Shown: positions 1 through 9,720, numbered from the stretch's first letter. The stretch: DNA of 64,000 bases from Acinetobacter bereziniae LMG 1003 = CIP 70.12 (GCF_000368925.1 NZ_KB849756.1:2692416-2756415); one strand, 5' to 3'. The notes: a model not told the origin generated them from the sequence alone. Numbers and translations: made by a program.

Positions 1-593
1 ACAGGTACAACTTTGACCATCAAAATAATCGTCACAATGATTGCAACAACAATCACTGTCATAGGATATTTCATGGCTTTTTTAATTTTTTGCTTTAATA
101 ATTCACTTTTTTCTTTATAAATCGCGACACGATCCAACATGGTCTCCAAAGCACCCGATTGTTCGCCAGATTCAACCAGAGAGCAAAATAAGCTGTCAAA
201 GTAACGAGGATACTTTTTCAAGGCGCCAGCAAAAGTATTTCCGCCTTCAACTTCACTCTTGATCCCTAGGACAACTTCACGCATAGAAGGGTTTTCTAAA
301 CCTTCGGCAACAATTTCAAAACTTTGTACTAAGGGAACACCCGCCTTCATCATGGTGGCAAGCTGACGGGTGAAGATGGTGATATCTAAAGTTGAAATTT
401 TCTTCTTCATTAAGCCTTCGAGAATATTCTTTTTCTTTTCTCGAATGGTTTTAATGGTTATGCCTTGTTTTCTCAACGTGACTTTGGCGAGTGCCATATT
501 GCGTGCAGGCAATTCTCCTTTGACCTTGATTCCTTTACGATCAACCCCGTCATAAGCAAAGGTAGGCATCATTTGCGCTTTTTTAGCTGCCAT
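1..593 (-). CDS. pilC: PilC, type IV pilus inner-membrane platform protein (partial, C-terminus off the window)
   Basis: Reading leftward from an ATG at 593, the frame stays open to the window edge (about 197 residues). The protein begins MAAKKAQMMPTFAYDG and continues into a type II secretion F-like domain with the family's conserved ARQLATMMKAGVPL-type helix and a V-E-S-G-E-Q-S-G turn. A hydrophobic segment (IVVAIIVTIILMV) near the left edge is the first membrane span. PilC sits in the inner membrane, couples the PilB and PilT motors to pilin assembly and disassembly, and is normally about 400 aa, so roughly half is missing here. It lies 27 bp downstream of pilB on the same strand, matching the usual pilB-pilC(-pilD) operon. 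Identification is firm; the truncation is only the window boundary. Confidence 0.95.
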   Translation of the reverse strand, partial: MAAKKAQMMPTFAYDGVDRKGIKVKGELPARNMALAKVTLRKQGITIKTIREKKKNILEGLMKKKISTLDITIFTRQLATMMKAGVPLVQSFEIVAEGLENPSMREVVLGIKSEVEGGNTFAGALKKYPRYFDSLFCSLVESGEQSGALETMLDRVAIYKEKSELLKQKIKKAMKYPMTVIVVAIIVTIILMVKVVP

Positions 594-620
594 AACAATT
601 TCCTTAAATATTGATTATAT

Positions 621-2330
621 TTATTCACTGGTTACACGGTTGATTTCTTGTAAAGACGTTAAACCATTCATAACCTTTTTTAAACCTGAACGTCGTAAAT
701 TATCAAACCCCAATTTCTCAGATGCTGCTGCAATTTGTAGTGCGTTGCCATCTTCCATGATAATTTTTGAAATTTCAGGTGTTACTTTCATCACCTCATA
801 AATACCGACTCGTCCTTTATAACCTTCTCTACATTCAGAACAGCCCATAGGCTGAAAAATCTGTAAATCAGGATGGTTTAAGTCTTGTTCAGTAAAGCCC
901 AGTTCTAACAAACTTTGTTTCGGAATTTCAATAGGTGCTTTACAGTGGTTGCATAAACGTCGAGCAAGACGTTGTGCAATCACAAGATTGACCGATGTTG
1001 CAATATTGAAGGATGGCACACCCATATTGCGCAATCGGGTCAAGGTTTCTGGTGCACTATTGGTATGCAGTGTGGACATCACCATATGACCTGTTTGGGC
1101 TGCTTTGATTGCAATTTCAGCCGTTTCAAGGTCTCGAATCTCCCCGACCATTATAATATCTGGATCTTGACGAAGAAATGATTTTAGCGCGACTGAAAAG
1201 GTCAATCCTGCTTTAAGATTGACGTTTACTTGGTTAATCCCCTCCAAATTAATCTCCACAGGGTCTTCTGCGGTTGAAATATTGGAACTTTCGGTGTTGA
1301 GGATATTTAAGCCAGTATATAAAGATACGGTTTTACCAGAACCTGTTGGACCGGTAATCAATAACATGCCTTGTGGTCTTTCTAGTGCTTCCATAAATAA
1401 AGCTTTTTGATCTTCTTCATAGCCCAAAGCATCAATCCCTAACATGGCACTGGAAGGATCAAGAATACGCAGAACTAATTTTTCACCAAACAATGTTGGA
1501 AGTGAGTTCACACGAAAATCAATAGCTTTGGTTTTAGACAGTTTAAGTTTGATCCGCCCATCTTGAGGAATACGTTTCTCTGAAATATCCATTTGCGACA
1601 TGACTTTTAAACGGGATGCCAAACGATTTGCCAATTGCAGTGGGGGATTGGTAATGGTTCTCAGTACGCCATCTACGCGATAGCGAACACGATAACTTTT
1701 TTCATAAGGTTCAAAATGTAAGTCTGAGGCGCCCATTCGAATGGCATCAATCAACAGTTTATTGATATATTTAACAATCGGTGCTTCTTCTTCGGAAGTT
1801 TCCTCATCATCGTCATCTGAAGGTGGAGCATCATCCGTCGCAATAATATCGACATCAAAATCTTCATCGCCAAAATTAAAGCTTTCTTCTACAGTAAAAT
1901 GCTTTTCTAAATTTTTTAATAATTTATGATGTTCAACGATGATTGGTTCAATGTTTAGACCACAACTAAAACGAATCGCATCAAGTGCCTCGATATTGGT
2001 GGGGTCGCTGGTGGCAACATATAAGATATTACCACGTTGCACCAATGGAATCACACTATGTTTGCTGATCAAACCGGCGTCAACAATGTCCTTGGGCAAC
2101 ATTTCAGGGTTAAAACTGTCTAGATCAAAAATAGGCTCGCCGAACTCGGAAGAGATCATTTCAGCGATCAGCAATGGTGAGATCGCTAATTTCTCAATCA
2201 AGTAAGGCACCAAATGGGTTTTACTTTTTTGAGCGCTTGTTAAGGCATCTTTCATTTGCTGAGCAGATAAAAAGCCTTCATCGACTAAGCGACGGATATA
2301 ACCCGAAAACTTAGGTGAACCATTTTGCAT
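621..2330 (-). CDS. pilB: PilB, type IV pilus extension ATPase
   Basis: Cytoplasmic hexameric ATPase that drives pilin polymerisation. From the ATG at 2330 it is 569 aa, the usual PilB length. Visible parts are an N-terminal MshEN-like domain (about 1-150), an acidic linker around 165-182, a Walker A GPTGSGKT at 327-334, a Walker B-like run DPDIIMVGE at about 389-397, a His-box near TLHTN, and the zinc tetracysteine C460-C463/C497-C500 typical of PilB. Two more upstream in-frame starts exist (TTG at 2342, ATG at 2336). I chose 2330 because a GGGG Shine-Dalgarno-like run lies 6 nt before it, whereas it abuts the ATG at 2336. It is divergent from tpiA and followed by pilC. Confidence 0.95.
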   Translation of the reverse strand: MQNGSPKFSGYIRRLVDEGFLSAQQMKDALTSAQKSKTHLVPYLIEKLAISPLLIAEMISSEFGEPIFDLDSFNPEMLPKDIVDAGLISKHSVIPLVQRGNILYVATSDPTNIEALDAIRFSCGLNIEPIIVEHHKLLKNLEKHFTVEESFNFGDEDFDVDIIATDDAPPSDDDDEETSEEEAPIVKYINKLLIDAIRMGASDLHFEPYEKSYRVRYRVDGVLRTITNPPLQLANRLASRLKVMSQMDISEKRIPQDGRIKLKLSKTKAIDFRVNSLPTLFGEKLVLRILDPSSAMLGIDALGYEEDQKALFMEALERPQGMLLITGPTGSGKTVSLYTGLNILNTESSNISTAEDPVEINLEGINQVNVNLKAGLTFSVALKSFLRQDPDIIMVGEIRDLETAEIAIKAAQTGHMVMSTLHTNSAPETLTRLRNMGVPSFNIATSVNLVIAQRLARRLCNHCKAPIEIPKQSLLELGFTEQDLNHPDLQIFQPMGCSECREGYKGRVGIYEVMKVTPEISKIIMEDGNALQIAAASEKLGFDNLRRSGLKKVMNGLTSLQEINRVTSE

Positions 2331-2614
2331 AGACATCCCCAAAACACTTTAAATTTAATTTTATAATTGGAATAATAAAATTATACGATGATCCTTAAAA
2401 ATATCTAGAATTAAACGTATTCTTCTAAAAACATATTTTAACCATAATTTGCGCCAATTTGACTTTTGTTGACGATCTTTGAAACGTTTTATATTTCTAG
2501 CGCATATATTCATTGACAGACTTTAGAACAGAAGTGCGAATTGATAAAGAAAAAATACTTTAAAAATCTAAATTCCGTGTAGAATGTGCACATTTTCGAT
2601 AAAAGGTTAGATGT

Positions 2615-3409
2615 ATGTCGAGTTCGACTATTATTCCTTGGGTTGTCGGCAATTGGAAAATGAACCCAATGCAAGCGAATTCGCAACAGCTCATACAAGA
2701 CTTAAAACAGTATTTACAACAAAACCCAATTACACAACAACAATGTCATTTGGGTGTTGCGCCGATTTCTATTGCTTTATTGTCGGTACAGCAACAACTT
2801 CAAGATGCTCAATCACCCGTTAAGGTTGTTGCTCAAGACTTGTCTCAAATGTCAGGTACTGGCGCATATACTGGTGAAGTGAGTGCAGAATTGCTCAAAG
2901 ATAGTCAGATTGATTATGTATTGGTTGGGCATTCTGAGCGCCGTGAAATTTTTGGTGATGATGTTGTGAAAGTAAAAGCGAAACTGACCAATGCGCTGAA
3001 TGCTGGGCTAACTGTTATTTATTGCGTTGGGGAAAGCCTCGAACAACGTGAGACGGGTCAAGCTGAACAGGTGGTTTTACAACAAATTTGTGATCTTGCT
3101 GCGGTTGTAAAAGCAGGGCAGTGGCACAATATTGTTATTGCTTATGAGCCAATTTGGGCGATTGGAACAGGCAAGACCGCATCGCCACAAGATGCTCAAG
3201 CGATGCATGCAAAAATTCGTGAAGGTTTAACTCAAATTACAGTTGAAGCACAACAAACGGCTATTTTATATGGCGGTAGTGTCAAAGCTGAAAATGCAGT
3301 AGAGTTGGCTGCGTGTCCAGATATCAACGGTGCACTGGTCGGTGGTGCATCACTTAATGCAGAGTCTTTTTATAAAATTGCTCAAGCATTTGCTAATACA
3401 AAAGAATAG
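2615..3409 (+). CDS. tpiA: Triosephosphate isomerase
   Basis: Interconverts dihydroxyacetone phosphate and glyceraldehyde 3-phosphate in glycolysis and gluconeogenesis (cytoplasm, homodimer). The 264-aa protein shows the family landmarks in order: NWKMN near the N-terminus with the substrate lysine, VLVGHSERR with the electrophilic histidine, the catalytic glutamate in AYEPIWAIGTGK with loop 6 following, and YGGSV plus GGASL phosphate-binding loops near the C-terminus. The start has an AAGG ribosome-binding site. secG follows after 9 bp, so the two are probably co-transcribed, an arrangement common in Pseudomonas and Acinetobacter. Nothing unusual was seen in the protein. Confidence 0.98.
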   Translation: MSSSTIIPWVVGNWKMNPMQANSQQLIQDLKQYLQQNPITQQQCHLGVAPISIALLSVQQQLQDAQSPVKVVAQDLSQMSGTGAYTGEVSAELLKDSQIDYVLVGHSERREIFGDDVVKVKAKLTNALNAGLTVIYCVGESLEQRETGQAEQVVLQQICDLAAVVKAGQWHNIVIAYEPIWAIGTGKTASPQDAQAMHAKIREGLTQITVEAQQTAILYGGSVKAENAVELAACPDINGALVGGASLNAESFYKIAQAFANTKE

Positions 3410-3418
3410 GAGTTCAGC

Positions 3419-3760
3419 ATGCATACATTTGTGCTGGTTGTACATATCATCTTGGCCGTTTTAATGATCGGGCTTATTCTCGTTCAGCATGGTAAAGGTG
3501 CAGATGCAGGCGCTTCATTTGGTGGTGGTGGCGCAGCTACGGTATTTGGTGCTTCAGGTTCAGCAAGCTTTTTAACCCGATTAACTGCAATTTTGACGGC
3601 TTTATTTTTTATTACCAGCCTAAGCCTAGCAGTCTTTGCGAAAAAGCAAACCACAGATGCTTATGGGTTGAAAACAGTACAAACGACAACCCAAACAACT
3701 GCACCTGCAACAACAAATACGGGTGAAACTTCGCCAACTGCACCAAAAACTGGCGAATAA
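3419..3760 (+). CDS. secG: SecG, Sec translocase auxiliary subunit
   Basis: Small inner-membrane subunit of SecYEG that assists preprotein translocation. The 113-aa product has two hydrophobic helices (about 4-22 and 55-73) separated by the conserved cytoplasmic glycine-rich segment HGKGADAGASFGGGG. The low-complexity Thr/Ala/Pro tail after residue 85 is typical of gammaproteobacterial SecG. It has a good ribosome-binding site (GGAG) and follows tpiA by 9 bp. The downstream gene is tRNA-Leu(GAG), the same secG-leuU neighbourhood as in other gammaproteobacteria. Confidence 0.96.
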   Translation: MHTFVLVVHIILAVLMIGLILVQHGKGADAGASFGGGGAATVFGASGSASFLTRLTAILTALFFITSLSLAVFAKKQTTDAYGLKTVQTTTQTTAPATTNTGETSPTAPKTGE

Positions 3761-3813
3761 TGTCAATTAGTCCTTTCTTTTTCTGAGGGATGCGACTAGA
3801 ATGCGTCACAGCT

Positions 3814-3898
3814 GCGGTGGTGGTGGAATTGGTAGACACGCTACCTTGAGGTGGTAGTGCTTTCGGGCGTGGGGGTTCAAGTCCCCCCTTCCGCACCA
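3814..3898 (+). tRNA. tRNA-Leu (anticodon GAG), CCA encoded
   Basis: An 85-nt class II tRNA. The anticodon stem CTACC/GGTAG encloses TTGAGGT (anticodon GAG). There is a long variable arm (TGCTTTCGGGCG), a T-loop TTCAAGT between five G and five C, and an encoded 3' ACCA. The D-arm closely resembles E. coli leuU. The acceptor stem GCGGTGG/CTTCCGC pairs except at 5-68 (T-T) with a G-T wobble at 6-67. It lies directly after secG. Confidence 0.96.
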
Positions 3899-3942
3899 AC
3901 AATAAACCAGTATTGTTGGTGCTAGCGGCTAAAAAACATTGT

Positions 3943-4019
<77 letters not shown>

Positions 4020-4021
4020 AT

Positions 4022-4045
4022 TTAATTAAGATGCAACTTAATTAA
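4022..4045 (+). repeat. Hairpin after initiator tRNA copy 1
   Basis: A perfect 9-bp inverted repeat, TTAATTAAG and CTTAATTAA, with a 6-nt ATGCAA loop, starting 3 nt after the tRNA CCA end. The same structure with paired base changes follows copy 2. It is a plausible transcript-processing or spacer element of the multimeric tRNA precursor; its function is inferred. Confidence 0.6.
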
Positions 4046-4094
4046 AGGTAATGTAGATCAAAAGTCTATTTTATTTGTGAATTTGTAGTATTGT

Positions 4095-4171
<77 letters not shown>

Positions 4172-4173
4172 TT

Positions 4174-4197
4174 TTGATTAAGGTGCAACTTGATCAA
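4174..4197 (+). repeat. Hairpin after initiator tRNA copy 2
   Basis: TTGATTAAG, GTGCAA loop, CTTGATCAA: the counterpart of the hairpin after copy 1. Relative to that copy, an A-T pair has become a G-C pair at the third position from the base of the stem, and another position is a G-T wobble, so the stem is preserved while the sequence drifts. Confidence 0.6.
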
Positions 4198-4274
4198 GCA
4201 AGAAAATAGAATGATCAATGTTTTAATATTGATTGAAAAATTCAAAGTTCTTGTATATAATTTTGCAACGCTGA

Positions 4275-4351
<77 letters not shown>

Positions 4352-4423
4352 AGTTTCTAAAAAGGGCTCACAGATAGGTGGGTCTTTTTGCATAGTGAAT
4401 TACGATTTACTGTGCGATAATAG

Positions 4424-4443
4424 GGGCGATTACGCCCTTTTTT
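4424..4443 (+). terminator. Terminator or attenuator between tRNA array and rimP
   Basis: GGGCG-ATTA-CGCCC followed by six or more T. It would end the tRNA transcript or partly attenuate read-through into rimP-nusA-infB, as such sites do in other bacteria with a metY-nusA arrangement (the read-through role is inference). Confidence 0.75.
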
Positions 4444-4552
4444 ATTGGCTATCGTGTGGTGTGGACATCAATTGGTCAAAAAGACATGCTTCACTATAGT
4501 AAGTTGAATAAGTCCAGTGAGCGATTGAATCGCACAAATATGACGAGAGTAA

Positions 4553-5077
4553 ATGAAGCTATCAAATAAAACTCAAGCACTTCAAGATTTAATAACTCCT
4601 GCAGTGCAAGCTTGTGATGTAGAACTTTGGGGGATTGAATTCATTCCTCAAGGTAAGCGTTCTTTATTGCGTATTTATATTGATAAAGACGTTGCTGAAA
4701 ATGCTGAGCCAACCATAAATGAAGATGGTGAGGTTGAGTTGGGTCGTGGTATTGGCGTACAGGACTGTGTGCGTGTGACTCAACAGGTGGGTGCAATCTT
4801 AGATGTGCATGATCCAATTTCAGGTGAATATGCTTTGGAAGTGTCTTCTCCAGGTTGGGATCGTCCATTCTTTCAGTTGGCGCAGTTAGAAAAATATATC
4901 GGACAACAAGTTGCATTGCGTTTGATTGCAGCCGTTGAAAATCGTCGTAAATTCCAAGCCAAGTTGGTTGCTGTAGATTTAGAAAATGAAATGATTCAAG
5001 TCGAAGTTGAAAAACAGCAGGTACTTGAGATAGACAGTAACAACATAGACAAAGCGAATTTGATCTTTCAGGATTAA
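4553..5077 (+). CDS. rimP: RimP, 30S ribosome maturation factor
   Basis: Needed for late assembly of the 30S subunit. The 174-aa protein has the N-terminal alpha/beta domain with L-W-G-I-E and LRIYID strands, an acidic insert around 50-62, the D-C-V-R/Q-V-G-A-I-L-D helix, and the family signature Y-A-L-E-V-S-S-P-G-W-D-R-P (about 101-113), then the C-terminal SH3-like barrel. At 174 aa it is longer than the roughly 150-aa E. coli protein, mainly because of the acidic insert. It heads the rimP-nusA-infB-rbfA cluster, 34 bp before nusA. Confidence 0.96.
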   Translation: MKLSNKTQALQDLITPAVQACDVELWGIEFIPQGKRSLLRIYIDKDVAENAEPTINEDGEVELGRGIGVQDCVRVTQQVGAILDVHDPISGEYALEVSSPGWDRPFFQLAQLEKYIGQQVALRLIAAVENRRKFQAKLVAVDLENEMIQVEVEKQQVLEIDSNNIDKANLIFQD

Positions 5078-5111
5078 TCCAGAAATAGAAATCTGAATAA
5101 ATAGGTGACTT

Positions 5112-6596
5112 ATGGCACGTGAAATTCTCACCGTCGTTGAAACGGTTAGTAATGAGAAAGGTGTGAGTCGTGAAGCAATTTTTGAAGCACTTGAACAGGC
5201 TTTAGTTGCAGCGACTAAAAAGAAATTCTACGAAGGAACGAATTCGGAAGAAGCGCAGTTGCGTGTAGAAATTGACCGCAAAACCGGTGATTATAGTACT
5301 TTTCGTCAGTGGGAAGTGGTTGCAGATGAAGATCACGAAATGCCAGCATGTCAGGATGCGATTTCTGATGTAGATCCTGCAAAATGGTCGATCGGCGATA
5401 TTCGTGAACTTGAAGTGCCATCAATTGATTTCGGTCGTATTGCTGCGCAAATTGCTAAGCAAGTGATTGTACAAAAAATTCGTGAAGCAGAGCGTGCATT
5501 GGTTGCTGATGCTTATGAGTCTAAAGTGGGCGAGTTAATCTACGGTGAAGTGAAAAAACAAACCAAAGATGGCTTTATCATTGACTTGGGTGATAACGCA
5601 GAAGCATATTTGGCACGTGAAGAAATGATTCCAAAAGAAATTCTTCGTCCAAAACAACGTATGAATGCGATTCTTTATAATGTGAATCGTGAAGGTCGTG
5701 GCGCACAGTTACTATTGTCTCGTGCTAAACCTGAAATGCTGATTGCTTTGATGAAAAAAGAAATTCCAGAAATTTCTGAGGAAATCATTGAAATTAAAGC
5801 AGCAGCACGTCAACCGGGTGTACGCGCAAAAATCACGGTCAAAACCAATGACCATCGTATTGACCCTGTAGGTGCATGTATTGGTATGCGTGGTACACGT
5901 ATCCAAGCGGTACAATCAGAGTTAAATGGTGAACGTATTGATGTTGTGGTGTGGTCTGATGATCCAGCTCAATATATCGCAAGTGCTTTAGAGCCAGCAG
6001 ATGTATCGGGTATCGTGATTGATGAAGATGCCCACACAGCGGATATTATTTTTGCAACCAGTGATCAACTTGCTCGTGCAATTGGCTCACAAGGACAAAA
6101 CGTTCGTTTAGCATCAGAGCTGACAGGTTATAAGTTAGATATGATGCTTGAAGATGAGTATCGTGCTCGTCAACAAAATGAAGCTCAACAGTATTTAGAT
6201 ATGTTTGTTACGCGTCTAGATATTGAAGAAGATCTCGCAATGGCTTTGGTAGAAATGGGCTTTACCTCACTTGAGGAAATTGCTTATGTACCTGCGGAAA
6301 CTTTCGATGAAATCGAATTGGATGCAGATACAGTTGAATTACTACAAAGTCGCGCAAAAGAAGCCGCTTTGGCTGATGCATTAAAACAGCAAGAAGATAT
6401 TCAGGACCCAAGTCCAGAACTTGTTGCGATGGAAGGTATGACTTCTGAAATTGCACAGGCTTTAGCAGCACGCGGTGTAATCACAGTCGATGACTTGGCG
6501 GATCAAGCAACGGATGATATTTCTGATATCGAAGGCTTGGGCGCTGAAAAAGCGGGTCAATTGATTATGAAAGCACGTGAATCATGGTTTAACTAG
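5112..6596 (+). CDS. nusA: NusA, transcription elongation/antitermination factor
   Basis: Binds RNA polymerase and nascent RNA, promoting pausing, termination or antitermination. The 494-aa protein has the full gammaproteobacterial architecture: NusA N-terminal RNAP-binding domain (1-125), S1 domain (about 135-200), two KH domains (about 230-345; DPVGACIGMRGTRI and ARAIGSQGQNVRLA are the GxxG loops), and two C-terminal acidic helix-hairpin-helix repeats (about 360-494). AGGTGA gives a strong ribosome-binding site. It lies in the conserved rimP-nusA-infB order, 10 bp before infB. Confidence 0.98.
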   Translation: MAREILTVVETVSNEKGVSREAIFEALEQALVAATKKKFYEGTNSEEAQLRVEIDRKTGDYSTFRQWEVVADEDHEMPACQDAISDVDPAKWSIGDIRELEVPSIDFGRIAAQIAKQVIVQKIREAERALVADAYESKVGELIYGEVKKQTKDGFIIDLGDNAEAYLAREEMIPKEILRPKQRMNAILYNVNREGRGAQLLLSRAKPEMLIALMKKEIPEISEEIIEIKAAARQPGVRAKITVKTNDHRIDPVGACIGMRGTRIQAVQSELNGERIDVVVWSDDPAQYIASALEPADVSGIVIDEDAHTADIIFATSDQLARAIGSQGQNVRLASELTGYKLDMMLEDEYRARQQNEAQQYLDMFVTRLDIEEDLAMALVEMGFTSLEEIAYVPAETFDEIELDADTVELLQSRAKEAALADALKQQEDIQDPSPELVAMEGMTSEIAQALAARGVITVDDLADQATDDISDIEGLGAEKAGQLIMKARESWFN

Positions 6597-6606
6597 GAGG
6601 TAGTAC

Positions 6607-9315
6607 ATGACGGATAAGTCAATTCAAGAGTTAGCAGTCAGTGTAGGACTTCCAGTTACAAAGCTCCTTGATCAGGTGCGTGAAGCTGGGTTACCTCAAA
6701 AGCAGGCTGAAGACAAAATTTCTACTGAACAGCAAGATGTGCTCGTGAACCATTTGAAAAAAGCTCATGGTCAAGATACGGGACAAGCAGGACAAATCAC
6801 GTTGAAACGTAAAACGACAAGTACCGCGAAAGTGGCGAGTACTTCAGGTAAGGCTAAAACTATCAATGTTGAAGTTCGTAAAAAACATACGTTTACTAAG
6901 CCAGATCCTGAACAAATTAAAGCGGAAGCTTTAGCAAAAGCGCAAGCGACGGCTCAGGCAAATTCAGCGCCAAAAGCACAGCAAGTGCCTGTGGCAAATG
7001 AAGCTGAAAAAACAGAAAGCTCTGCAAAAGCCAATTTAGAAAAAATGCGTGCTGCGGCAAAACAGCAAACCGCAGCAAAAGAAACACCAAAAGCAGCAGT
7101 GGTTGTTAAACGTAAGTCGACCAATAAACCGATTACCAAAGCAACTGTAAAAACAATTGAAACACCTGAACAAAAGCGTGCGCGTGAAGCTCAGGCAGCC
7201 CAATTAAAAGCTGCTGAGGAAGCGGCTCGTCGTAAGTCAGCAGAAGAAGCACAACAACGTACACTTGAGCAAATGCGTCAAATGGCGTCTAAGTATTCTT
7301 CTGATGAAACAACAACGACTATTCGTGTAGTTGATGATTCACCGTTGGCTGCTGGTTTGGTTGGTCAAGCATATGAAGACTCATTTGCAAAAGAAGACCG
7401 TGAAATCAAACGTGGTACCAATACTGCAAATACACGTTCTCCGAAGAAAGGTGGTCGTCGTGGTCAGGAAGAACAATCTTTCAGTCATAACCCACATAAA
7501 CGTGGTTTAAAAACCAGCCAAGCGAATAAACATGGTTTTGAAAAACCTGTTAAAAAGCAAGTGTATGACGTTGAAATTGGTTCAACAATCGTGGTTGCTG
7601 ACTTGGCTGCAAAAATGGCAGTTAAAGTCCGTGAAGTGATTAAATCACTCATGAAAATGGGTGAATTGGTTACACAAAACCAAGCCATTGATCAAGAAGT
7701 TGCAGCATTGATTGTTGAGGAAATGGGACATAATCCAGTTCTTGTTTCTGATACACAAGCTGAAGATAACTTGCTCGAAGCAGCTGAAGGCGCGCGTGGA
7801 GCACAAACTACACGTGCACCAGTGGTTACCATCATGGGTCACGTTGACCATGGTAAAACATCGCTTCTTGACCGTATTCGTCGTGCTAAAGTGGCTCAAG
7901 GCGAAGCGGGCGGTATCACACAGCATATCGGTGCTTATCATGTAACCACTGATAAAGGGATTATTACTTTCCTTGATACACCAGGACATGCTGCATTTAC
8001 TGCAATGCGTTCACGTGGTGCGAAAGCTACAGATATCGTGGTATTGGTTGTTGCAGCAGATGATGGCGTAATGCCACAAACTGCGGAAGCAATTGATCAT
8101 GCTCGTGCTGCAGGTACTCCGATTATTGTTGCAATCAACAAAATGGATAAAGAATCTGCCGATCCAGATCGTGTATTGAACGAATTGACGACCAAAGAAA
8201 TCGTGCCTGAACAATGGGGCGGTGATGTCCCAGTTGCAATGGTTTCAGCGCATTCTGGTCAAGGTATCGATGAGCTTCTAGATTTAATTTCAATTCAAGC
8301 TGAAATGTTAGAGTTGAAAGCATCTGAAGAAGGTGCTGCGCAAGGTGTTGTGATCGAAGCGCGTGTAGACAATAGCCGTGGTGCGGTAACGTCTATTCTG
8401 GTTCAAAACGGTACTTTGAAAGTTGGTGATCTTGTTCTTGCTGGTGCATCTTACGGACGTGTTCGTGCGATGACAGATGAAAATGGTCAACGTATTCAAT
8501 CAGCAGGTCCTTCGATTCCAGTTGAGATTTTAGGTCTTCCTGAAGCGCCAATGGCGGGTGATGAAGTGCTTGTTGTCAATGACGAGAAAAAAGCACGTGA
8601 AGTTGCTGATGCTCGTATGGATCGTGAACGTCAAAAACGTCTTGAACGTCAAAGTGCGATGCGTCTTGAAAACATCATGGCATCTATGGGCAAGAAAGAT
8701 GTGCCTATCGTGAATGTTGTGCTTAAAACTGATGTACGTGGTACCTTGGAAGCATTGCATGTTGCATTGGCTGATCTTGCGACTGATGAAGTTAAAGTCC
8801 GTGTAATCGGTTCGGGCGTGGGCGCAATCACTGAGTCTGATGTTACTCTTGCTGAATCTTCAGAAGCTGTACTGCTAGGCTTTAACGTACGTGCTGATAA
8901 TACTGCACGTCAAAAAGCAGATGCTGATGGTATCGACATTCGTTACTACTCAATCATTTATCAGCTTATTGATGATGTGAAAGCGGCAATGAGTGGTAAA
9001 CTTGCACCTGAACATCGTGAAACGATTCTGGGTGTTGCAGAAGTTCGTGAAGTATTCCATTCAAGTAAATTCGGTGCTGCTGCGGGCTGTATGGTACTTG
9101 AAGGTGTATTGCATCGTAATAAACCAATTCGTGTACTTCGTGATGATGTGGTGGTATTCCAAGGTGAGCTTGAGTCTCTTCGCCGTTATAAAGAAGTGGT
9201 TGAAGAAGTTCGTGCTGGTATGGAATGTGGCCTTGCTGTTAAAGGCTATAAAGACATCAAAGCCCTCGATAAAATCGAAGTATATGATGTTCAGTTGATC
9301 AAACGGAGTCTTTAA
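6607..9315 (+). CDS. infB: Translation initiation factor IF-2
   Basis: GTPase that places fMet-tRNA on the ribosome. The 902-aa protein has an N-terminal IF2_N helix bundle (1-50), a long charged Ala/Lys/Glu-rich linker (about 55-250), a second IF2_N segment (about 320-375), then the GTPase core: G1 GHVDHGKT at 411-418, DTPGHAAF (G3) and NKMD (G4). Domains II, III and the C-terminal fMet-binding domain follow. The ribosome-binding site AGGAGG is one of the strongest in the window. The stop TAA overlaps the rbfA ATG by one base, indicating translational coupling. Shorter isoforms from internal starts, as in E. coli, are possible but not demonstrated. Three initiator tRNA genes lie upstream of the operon. 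Confidence 0.98.
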   Translation: MTDKSIQELAVSVGLPVTKLLDQVREAGLPQKQAEDKISTEQQDVLVNHLKKAHGQDTGQAGQITLKRKTTSTAKVASTSGKAKTINVEVRKKHTFTKPDPEQIKAEALAKAQATAQANSAPKAQQVPVANEAEKTESSAKANLEKMRAAAKQQTAAKETPKAAVVVKRKSTNKPITKATVKTIETPEQKRAREAQAAQLKAAEEAARRKSAEEAQQRTLEQMRQMASKYSSDETTTTIRVVDDSPLAAGLVGQAYEDSFAKEDREIKRGTNTANTRSPKKGGRRGQEEQSFSHNPHKRGLKTSQANKHGFEKPVKKQVYDVEIGSTIVVADLAAKMAVKVREVIKSLMKMGELVTQNQAIDQEVAALIVEEMGHNPVLVSDTQAEDNLLEAAEGARGAQTTRAPVVTIMGHVDHGKTSLLDRIRRAKVAQGEAGGITQHIGAYHVTTDKGIITFLDTPGHAAFTAMRSRGAKATDIVVLVVAADDGVMPQTAEAIDHARAAGTPIIVAINKMDKESADPDRVLNELTTKEIVPEQWGGDVPVAMVSAHSGQGIDELLDLISIQAEMLELKASEEGAAQGVVIEARVDNSRGAVTSILVQNGTLKVGDLVLAGASYGRVRAMTDENGQRIQSAGPSIPVEILGLPEAPMAGDEVLVVNDEKKAREVADARMDRERQKRLERQSAMRLENIMASMGKKDVPIVNVVLKTDVRGTLEALHVALADLATDEVKVRVIGSGVGAITESDVTLAESSEAVLLGFNVRADNTARQKADADGIDIRYYSIIYQLIDDVKAAMSGKLAPEHRETILGVAEVREVFHSSKFGAAAGCMVLEGVLHRNKPIRVLRDDVVVFQGELESLRRYKEVVEEVRAGMECGLAVKGYKDIKALDKIEVYDVQLIKRSL

Positions 9316-9710
9316 TGGCGGGTAGTCAACGTCTTAAGCGCATGGCGGATACAGTACAACGTGAGTTGTCAGAACTGATTCGTCAAGAGCTTAAAGATCC
9401 ACGCTTAGGTGGTCTTGTGACCATCTCTGCGGTGAAAGTCAGTGCTGACTTGGGTTATGCAGAAGTTTACGTGACAGTTATGGGGCGTGAACTTGGTGAT
9501 GAGCAAAGCGAAGCAGCAAATAAAGAAACCTTGGATGTGTTAAATAAAGCCTCTGGTTTCTTGCGTCACGAGTTAGGTCGTCGGATCAAAACACGTATAA
9601 CGCCTCGGTTGCGCTTTCATTACGATAAAACCAATGCTTATGGTAACTATATGTTTGGTTTAATCGCAGAAGCAGTAAAAGATTTACCTGAGCAAAAAGA
9701 CGAAGAATAA
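9315..9710 (+). CDS. rbfA: RbfA, 30S ribosome-binding factor
   Basis: Cold-shock associated KH-type factor acting on 16S rRNA 5' processing and 30S maturation. The 131-aa protein starts MAGSQRLKRMADTVQREL, with the family motif D-P-R-L-G-G near 30 and the signature L-R-H-E-L-G-R-R-I-K-T-R-x-T-P-R-L at about 83-99. It overlaps infB by one base (TAATG) and is followed by a strong terminator, so it is the last gene of the rimP operon. truB, which often follows rbfA in other bacteria, is instead about 31 kb away at 40624. Confidence 0.97.
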   Translation: MAGSQRLKRMADTVQRELSELIRQELKDPRLGGLVTISAVKVSADLGYAEVYVTVMGRELGDEQSEAANKETLDVLNKASGFLRHELGRRIKTRITPRLRFHYDKTNAYGNYMFGLIAEAVKDLPEQKDEE

Positions 9711-9720
9711 GTATTTGTAG

